Of a stretch of DNA of 44,741 nucleotides, positions 39,879 through 44,741 are shown piece by piece. The first letter of the stretch is position 1, and each line of letters begins with the position of its first letter. Location: positions 1-44,741 of the forward strand of contig JAFSIA010000056.1 of assembly GCA_017440045.1 (NCBI GenBank), read 5' to 3'. Source of the DNA: Lachnospiraceae bacterium. GTDB taxonomy: Bacteria > Bacillota > Clostridia > Lachnospirales > Lachnospiraceae. The position numbers and the translations under genes are program-made. The notes under the pieces were generated by a model that was given only the letters and a program-made list of their open reading frames with translations, did not search any database and had not been told where the DNA came from.

Positions 39879-41885
39879 ATGAATAATGGACGCAGATTAA
39901 TCCTACGAAACAAGGATTATAAAGATTTTAAGAAAAATCAGGAAGCCTCTCTAAGAGATTATCTTACAGGGCTTCCTTCTAGGCGTGCTCTCTATGAACA
40001 TTACTCAATGTTAAGTCATAATTCGACCATACATATGATGTTTATAGATATTGATAATTTCAAGCGCGTTAATGATACATATGGTCATAGCGAGGGTGAC
40101 AAGCTTTTATGTAGTGTAAGTAATCTATTAACTACTATTATGGAGGACCAACGTGTATATCGTATTGGTGGCGATGAGTTTATCGTTATGGTAGATGGTT
40201 CTGTAGCAGAGGGTGACCTTATTGAAAAGGTTGAAACCATTTTAGACACGCTTCACGATATGGATTTTAGAAAAGATATTTTATCTCTAATTTCTCTCAG
40301 CATTGGTATTGTCTTCGAGCAGAATAACAGCCAGATGCTTGATGAGGTCTTAAATAAATGTGACTCTGCCATGTACCAGGCTAAAATAGATGGAAAGAAT
40401 CGCTACGTTTTATACAGAGCCTTAGAGAAAGAGATGGAAACCAATCGTCTTTTCGAATCCGAGATGGAGACAGCATTAGCAACGGGACAGTTTAAGGTTT
40501 TCCTTCAACCAAAGGTAAATATGCTTAACTCAAAACTGGAAGGTGCCGAAGCATTGGCCAGATGGGTTCATCCACAGGATGGAGTAAGAGCTCCTATTCA
40601 GTTTATACCTTTATTTGAAAAGAATGGATTTATTATAAGACTTGATTTATTTATTTTTGAAGAGGTCTGCCGTATTAAAAATTCGTGGAAGGGAACAGAT
40701 TTGGAACATTTAAAGGTTTCCGCAAATATGTCACGACTTCATTTATATCAGCGTGACTTCCCAGATGTACTAAAGGGTATTGCTGACAAATATGACATTC
40801 CTACATGCGAACTTGAAATTGAAATCACAGAGAGCACCTTCTTCAAGGATACTGGTGAACTTATTCGCATGGTTGAATCATTGGAATATAACGGTTTTTC
40901 AGTTTCCATAGACGATTTTGGTTCTGGTTACTCTGCATTAAATATGCTTAAGGATATTCCGGTTGAAACAATCAAAATTGAACGAAATTTCCTTCGCTTA
41001 TCCTCAAATGATTTGAGAGGTAAGAAGGTTATAAAAAATATTATCATTATGTGCAAGGAGCTTAAATTAAACATTGTCGCCGAAGGTGTAGAGACAAAGG
41101 AACACATTGAATTCCTTACATCATGTGGTTGCGAAGTTGCACAGGGCTTCTATTACTCAAAGCCTGTTCCGGTTGAACAATTTGTTGAATTTTCGAAAGA
41201 ATATTTGAACAATGGATACAAGCCTACTCTCTTTACATTTAATGAGACTCTTTCGTCTGATGATGGTGAATATACAGCCTCATACCATATAGACAGTGAA
41301 AATCCTGTTAAGTATGAATTTGTACCTAGTCCATTCCGCGGAAGAAAGGCTGTACGCTTACCTGGTGGCGTTACTGAAACCAACTGTTTCTCTATACCTG
41401 AAAAGGTATTGTCCAGCGAAAATTTCACCATATCAATGTGGATTAAGATTAATGAATTAACCACTTGGGGAAGTGCGATCTACATAAAACACGAAACCGG
41501 TTTTGCATCTATTATCCCTCACGCATGGGAGGGCCACTCAACCTTCCGTATTCGTGACTCAAAGAATGTAAACGGCTGGCATGATACCGCAGGCTGTCAG
41601 TTCCCTGTAGGTGTGTGGGTTCACACAGCAGCCATATATAATGCAAAAACTGAAACCACTGTGTTTATGATAAATGGAGATGTACTTGCCACAAGCGAAA
41701 ACGTACCAACTCAGCGTTTCGTAAAGCGTATCCTTTTTGGTGGTGATGTATTCCAAAATTCCATCAAGGCAGATATATGTGAATTAAAGCTGTATAATGA
41801 TGTTAAATCTCCTGTAGAAATAAAGGAAATGTTTGAGGAATATACCTCCGAACCGGACTTTATCCAACCTTGGGAAACCGAATAA
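39879..41885 (+). CDS. GGDEF-EAL c-di-GMP enzyme with C-terminal LamG domain
   Basis: A 668-residue protein. The GGDEF domain (about 27-180) has GGDEF at 97-101, intact; the inhibitory RxxD I-site is absent (Gln in the Asp position). The EAL domain (about 190-440) has EAL (224-226), N283, E315, DDFG (345-348), K366, E402 and Q422, all present, so it should be an active phosphodiesterase. A concanavalin-like LamG domain follows (about 455-655: FTISMWIKI, WGSAIYIKHE, VWVHTAAIYN, ADICELKLYN). No signal peptide or membrane helix is visible, so the lectin-like domain seems cytosolic. Weak or absent I-site control means both activities may run without product feedback. Confidence 0.93.
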   Translation: MNNGRRLILRNKDYKDFKKNQEASLRDYLTGLPSRRALYEHYSMLSHNSTIHMMFIDIDNFKRVNDTYGHSEGDKLLCSVSNLLTTIMEDQRVYRIGGDEFIVMVDGSVAEGDLIEKVETILDTLHDMDFRKDILSLISLSIGIVFEQNNSQMLDEVLNKCDSAMYQAKIDGKNRYVLYRALEKEMETNRLFESEMETALATGQFKVFLQPKVNMLNSKLEGAEALARWVHPQDGVRAPIQFIPLFEKNGFIIRLDLFIFEEVCRIKNSWKGTDLEHLKVSANMSRLHLYQRDFPDVLKGIADKYDIPTCELEIEITESTFFKDTGELIRMVESLEYNGFSVSIDDFGSGYSALNMLKDIPVETIKIERNFLRLSSNDLRGKKVIKNIIIMCKELKLNIVAEGVETKEHIEFLTSCGCEVAQGFYYSKPVPVEQFVEFSKEYLNNGYKPTLFTFNETLSSDDGEYTASYHIDSENPVKYEFVPSPFRGRKAVRLPGGVTETNCFSIPEKVLSSENFTISMWIKINELTTWGSAIYIKHETGFASIIPHAWEGHSTFRIRDSKNVNGWHDTAGCQFPVGVWVHTAAIYNAKTETTVFMINGDVLATSENVPTQRFVKRILFGGDVFQNSIKADICELKLYNDVKSPVEIKEMFEEYTSEPDFIQPWETE

Positions 41886-41910
41886 CAAATGTAGCGTACA
41901 GCTAAATCAT

Positions 41911-41958
41911 AAAGCGACCTGAAAGATAGATTATTAATTCTAACTTTCGGGTCGCTTC
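41911..41958. terminator. Terminator-like hairpin between convergent genes
   Basis: 14-bp imperfect stem (41912-41925 with 41944-41957), loop ~18 bases, modest T content. Likely shared by the convergent genes; weaker than the others. Confidence 0.6.
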
Positions 41959-41990
41959 ACATTTAACCACTTTATACTAACAATATATTT

Positions 41991-43388
41991 CTATTCCCAC
42001 ATATCTCCCCAAACCTTATTACATAGAGATACAAGGTAATCTTTCGAATAACTTGAATCCTGCTTAATCATCGCACTTGTAAGCGATAATTCCTGTGTAT
42101 AATCACTTAACTTCATTGTATACACACCGTTTGTTCCATATGACACATGACTTACTACTGCAGTTACGCCATAATCTTTTATTATAGGGTTTCCACCCTC
42201 ATCAAGACTTATGGTTACCTCTGCCATTCCGCCCACCATACGATTGGCCTTTCCTTTTCCGCTTTCGCCAGTCCAATTGACAAAATTTCCTATAGAATAA
42301 TATACCAGCATCTGATTGCCCGTACTAGGGTCTGTTAACATTTCTATCGGTTCTATTACATGTGGATGTGTACCTATTACTAAATCCACACCATTCTCAA
42401 GAAATATTTTAGCCCATCTCTCCTGCTCGCCTGTCTGCTCCAACACATACTCAGTACCCCAATGTGGGCAAACAACTGTAAAATCAGCTATTCTTTCCGC
42501 CTCTTTAATATCTTCGATTACTTCTTCTTTCTTGAGTAAATCCACTGCAAATGGCATATCCGATGGAAGTGAAATTCCGTTTGTTCCGTATGTGTAATTT
42601 AATATGGCAATCTTTATTCCATCCTGTTCATAAACATATATCTCATCTTTCTCTTCCTGTGTTTCATTAATTCCTAATATCGCCATATGAGGATATGTTG
42701 TTTTCCAAAATTGCAGACAACTAAGCAATCCCTTACGTCCCTTATCTAAGGCATGATTTGTACCATGACAAACCACATCAAAGCCTGTCTTTACAAGCGC
42801 ATCTCCCAATTCAAATGGTGCATTAAAATTCGGATAACCGGATATACCTAGATTTTTCCCACCTATTATAACTTCCTGATTTACTATAGCTAAATCTACA
42901 GCTTTTATTTCCTCTGATACATTTTCAAAAATCGCATCATAATTATATGAGCCATCCTCCTGCACTGAGCTATCCTGCACTCTATCATGAAGCAATATAT
43001 CTCCAACCATTAGAAGTGTTATCTCCGGCTGTGAAAATGTAGCCTGCTCCGTAGGTTCTTCAGATGGATTTTTTGTGCTCACTTCTGTAGATACATCGGA
43101 TTTATCATTATTATTATCGCCTGTACCGTTTTCACTACTTGCATTATTTTCTATTGTATCATTCCCTGTTGTCTCTTTTGTTGATTCATCCCCTGTAGGA
43201 ATTGTCTGTTCATTCTCTGTAGGAATTGTCTGTTCATTCTCTGTAGGAATTGTCTGTTCAGCCTCTGTAGCATTTATATTTATTGTATCGTTTTCATCTC
43301 CACTGCACGCTGATATAGATATAAGCATAATCAACGACAGTATCACAACTGGCAGTCTTCTATATATTTTTCTATATATTTTCTTCAT
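41991..43388 (-). CDS. CapA-like lipoprotein (poly-gamma-glutamate synthesis family)
   Basis: A 465-residue lipoprotein. Basic start, hydrophobic stretch and lipobox ISAC give C28. A low-complexity Asn/Thr/Glu-rich linker (~30-120) includes three 8-residue repeats built on EQTIPTEN. A CapA/PGA_cap metallophosphatase-like domain follows (~123-455: LLMVGDILLHDRV, NQEVIIGG, GTNHALDKG, CPHWGTEYV, GTHPHVIEP). Family members act in capsule or anchored polymer synthesis, but many have other roles. ATG 43388 follows GAGGAGG. The repeat is reflected in a 24-bp DNA repeat. No capBCD partners are nearby. Confidence 0.88.
   Translation of the reverse strand: MKKIYRKIYRRLPVVILSLIMLISISACSGDENDTININATEAEQTIPTENEQTIPTENEQTIPTGDESTKETTGNDTIENNASSENGTGDNNNDKSDVSTEVSTKNPSEEPTEQATFSQPEITLLMVGDILLHDRVQDSSVQEDGSYNYDAIFENVSEEIKAVDLAIVNQEVIIGGKNLGISGYPNFNAPFELGDALVKTGFDVVCHGTNHALDKGRKGLLSCLQFWKTTYPHMAILGINETQEEKDEIYVYEQDGIKIAILNYTYGTNGISLPSDMPFAVDLLKKEEVIEDIKEAERIADFTVVCPHWGTEYVLEQTGEQERWAKIFLENGVDLVIGTHPHVIEPIEMLTDPSTGNQMLVYYSIGNFVNWTGESGKGKANRMVGGMAEVTISLDEGGNPIIKDYGVTAVVSHVSYGTNGVYTMKLSDYTQELSLTSAMIKQDSSYSKDYLVSLCNKVWGDMWE
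43193..43264. repeat. Three 24-bp tandem repeats in the capA-like gene
   Basis: Units 43193-43216 and 43217-43240 are identical; the third (43241-43264) differs in three of its last four bases. They encode EQTIPTEN-type repeats in frame, so unit number could vary by slippage without breaking the gene. Confidence 0.92.
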
Positions 43389-43444
43389 TAGTACCTCCTC
43401 TATCATTTCTCCTGTATCGTTTCTCCTCTTTCATTTCTCCATAA

Positions 43445-44440
43445 TTATTTTAATGAGCAATTTTCAAAAAGCTCTCTCACTACTTCCTTGTAAACACTCA
43501 GTTTCTCAGCTTTCTTAATCTTCTTTCCATATTTCTCTTCATCAAAAATATTAATCATATAACACCAGAGCTCTTTCATTTTAAATAGCACCGGCTTGTC
43601 ACCTGACATATATTCCTCATATCTTTCCAATACTTCGTCATGAAATTTTTTTAGAGCCTCTAACTTTGATTCTTTTTGTGTTTCTTTTTGAGGCTTACTC
43701 GTTTGCCCTTTTTTTGCCTCCATGTTATTCACATTTATACCTTGCACATCCCACGCCAAAAACGGATTCTGTAAAAAGCCTCTGCCTATCATAATTCCCG
43801 TTAAATCATTATACTTTTCAGACATTGTATCAAACTGTGCTTTTGTAACAATATCACCATTGTAACAAAGAGGATTCCTGCTATTTTTTGCGGCATAATC
43901 AAACATTTCCATGTTAGGTGTTCCTTTATAAAACTCATTTCTTATACGAGGGTGAATGATTAATTCATACACTGGAAATCTATTAAATATCTCTAAAATC
44001 TCCGGAAACTCGTCCGGATCATCCTTTCCAATTCTAGTTTTTATAGAAATCTTCATATCTGTAGTTTCATATATTTTATCCAACATGCGAAGTAACAAGT
44101 CTGTATCTCCAAGCAAGCCCGAGCCCTTCCTTTTTGCGACAACAGTGCCTGATGGACATCCAAGATTCAAATTCACTTCGCTGTATCCTAAATCTTTAAT
44201 GTATTTTGCCGCCAGTAAAAAATCATCAGGATTGTTTGCCAATATCTGCGGAACCAATACCAGTCCCTTATTGTTGTCTGGATGTATATCTCTAAGTTCC
44301 TTAGGAGTCAACGGCTGATTCACACCTGGTGAAATAAATGGTGAGAAATACTTGTCAATCCCTCTTCCAAATGCTTTATGAAAAGCATTTCTATATATAT
44401 ATCCAGTTATGCCCTCCAAAGGAGCAAAATACACTTTCAT
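43445..44440 (-). CDS. dus: tRNA-dihydrouridine synthase
   Basis: Dus reduces uridines in the tRNA D loop using FMN. The 331-residue TIM-barrel protein begins VYFAPLEGITG and has NLGCPSG with the catalytic C95. SIKTRIG, ELIIHPRIRNEFYKG and GIMIGRGFLQNPF are the FMN-phosphate region. A Lys/Glu/Gln-rich insert (about 240-255) precedes the helical C-terminal domain. ATG 44440 follows GGAGG at 11 bases; longer reading (MSVKMWYTW...) crosses the promoter and is rejected. It lies upstream of the CapA-like gene; no terminator separates them clearly. Confidence 0.95.
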   Translation of the reverse strand: MKVYFAPLEGITGYIYRNAFHKAFGRGIDKYFSPFISPGVNQPLTPKELRDIHPDNNKGLVLVPQILANNPDDFLLAAKYIKDLGYSEVNLNLGCPSGTVVAKRKGSGLLGDTDLLLRMLDKIYETTDMKISIKTRIGKDDPDEFPEILEIFNRFPVYELIIHPRIRNEFYKGTPNMEMFDYAAKNSRNPLCYNGDIVTKAQFDTMSEKYNDLTGIMIGRGFLQNPFLAWDVQGINVNNMEAKKGQTSKPQKETQKESKLEALKKFHDEVLERYEEYMSGDKPVLFKMKELWCYMINIFDEEKYGKKIKKAEKLSVYKEVVRELFENCSLK

Positions 44441-44473
44441 ACGATATAAAACCTCCGCAAAATATCTTCCCCA

Positions 44474-44502
44474 AGTATACCACATCTTTACAGACACGTA
44501 AA
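44474..44502 (-). promoter_or_regulatory. Promoter of dus
   Basis: The minus strand has TTTACG (44497-44502), 17 bases, then TATACT (44474-44479). Confidence 0.6.
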
Positions 44503-44613
44503 TCGCAGTTTATGGGTAAATCAATAGGCTTCCGACACGGGCGCTAAATGTATATATAAGAGCTACAAAAAATTAAATTTTTATTCTCCCGTTCCGTCAA
44601 ATAGATTATCTAA

Positions 44614-44708
44614 GAACCTTGCACGTTACTTTATTTGCAGGGTTCGTGACCGGCGCTTATACGGCCTCCATGCCGTAGGCGCGCCTTTTGCCAACGTCCT
44701 GTTGGCAA
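44614..44708. other. Structured three-hairpin element, possible repeat or RNA
   Basis: Hairpin A has GAACC-T-TGCA with TGCA-G-GGTTC (44614-44623/44636-44645). Hairpin B has GGCGC and TACGGC with GCCGTA and GCGCC (44652-44685). Hairpin C has TTGCCAAC with GTTGGCAA (44688-44708). The region is much richer in G+C than its surroundings. The plus strand is open through to the edge and the minus strand for the last ~27 codons, but neither has start signals. I do not recognise a known RNA family. Confidence 0.5.
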
Positions 44709-44741
44709 ATCTCTACTCCTTTATGGGGCAAGTTTCTAAGA

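Noticed and set aside
43193-43264. CRISPR-like repeat array
   Set aside because: The units are contiguous without spacers and in frame inside the CapA-like gene.

Overview
The window looks like a chromosomal segment of a low-GC, flagellated Clostridia bacterium, most likely Lachnospiraceae. This is a judgement from protein style (CheW/CheY/CheX chemotaxis, Tex, long-form HPF, RF2 with programmed frameshift, stand-alone carB, many family-typical small membrane proteins), not from a database match. Most genes lie on the minus strand. There is no prophage, no insertion sequence and no CRISPR array.

Layout. At 1-370 a tRNA-Ser(UGA) with its own promoter precedes a strong promoter firing out of the left edge, followed by a boxA-like leader, so an rRNA operon may lie just outside. 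From 8.4 kb down to 0.37 kb is a long minus-strand run: tex, a YcxB-like membrane protein, tsaE, tsaB, rimI, a zinc-ribbon protein, rnz, a membrane-anchored protein, tsaD and ispD. It holds most of the t6A tRNA-modification machinery plus tRNA 3'-end processing. At 8.5-10.4 kb are two paralogous small membrane proteins and a HEGEH metallopeptidase-like protein. At 10.5-13.4 kb an ACT regulator, homoserine dehydrogenase and an ApgM-family protein form a threonine-pathway operon in which the last gene probably supplies homoserine kinase. At 13.6-18.5 kb are secA-prfB-cheW and hpf.

At 18.5-19.1 kb is a 600-base gene-free region with a cluster of DnaA boxes and a two-site operator in front of an SDR gene. 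Two membrane proteins follow. Next come an argD-like aminotransferase paired with a thioredoxin-fold protein that has lost its CxxC, a cheY/cheX pair, an EF-G/TetM-like GTPase fused to a YacP/Rae1-type NYN nuclease, and carB. At 30.8-32.2 kb is a small accessory patch: two tandem duplicated lipoproteins abutting the last ~41 codons of a lost HlyD-type secretion adaptor. dtd, an orphan CARF-like/DUF1887 nuclease, a degV pseudogene, ybaK, a processive glycosyltransferase, an LTA-synthase-like enzyme, an S66 peptidase, a GGDEF-EAL-LamG protein, a CapA-like lipoprotein and dus complete the window. The right edge carries a three-hairpin element.

Best candidates for undescribed biology are (i) the GTPase-NYN fusion, which physically joins a ribosome-binding translocase-like module to a relative of an A-site mRNA endonuclease; (ii) the stand-alone CARF-like nuclease with altered ligand and catalytic motifs and no CRISPR neighbour; and (iii) the apparently cytosolic GGDEF-EAL protein carrying a LamG lectin-like domain.
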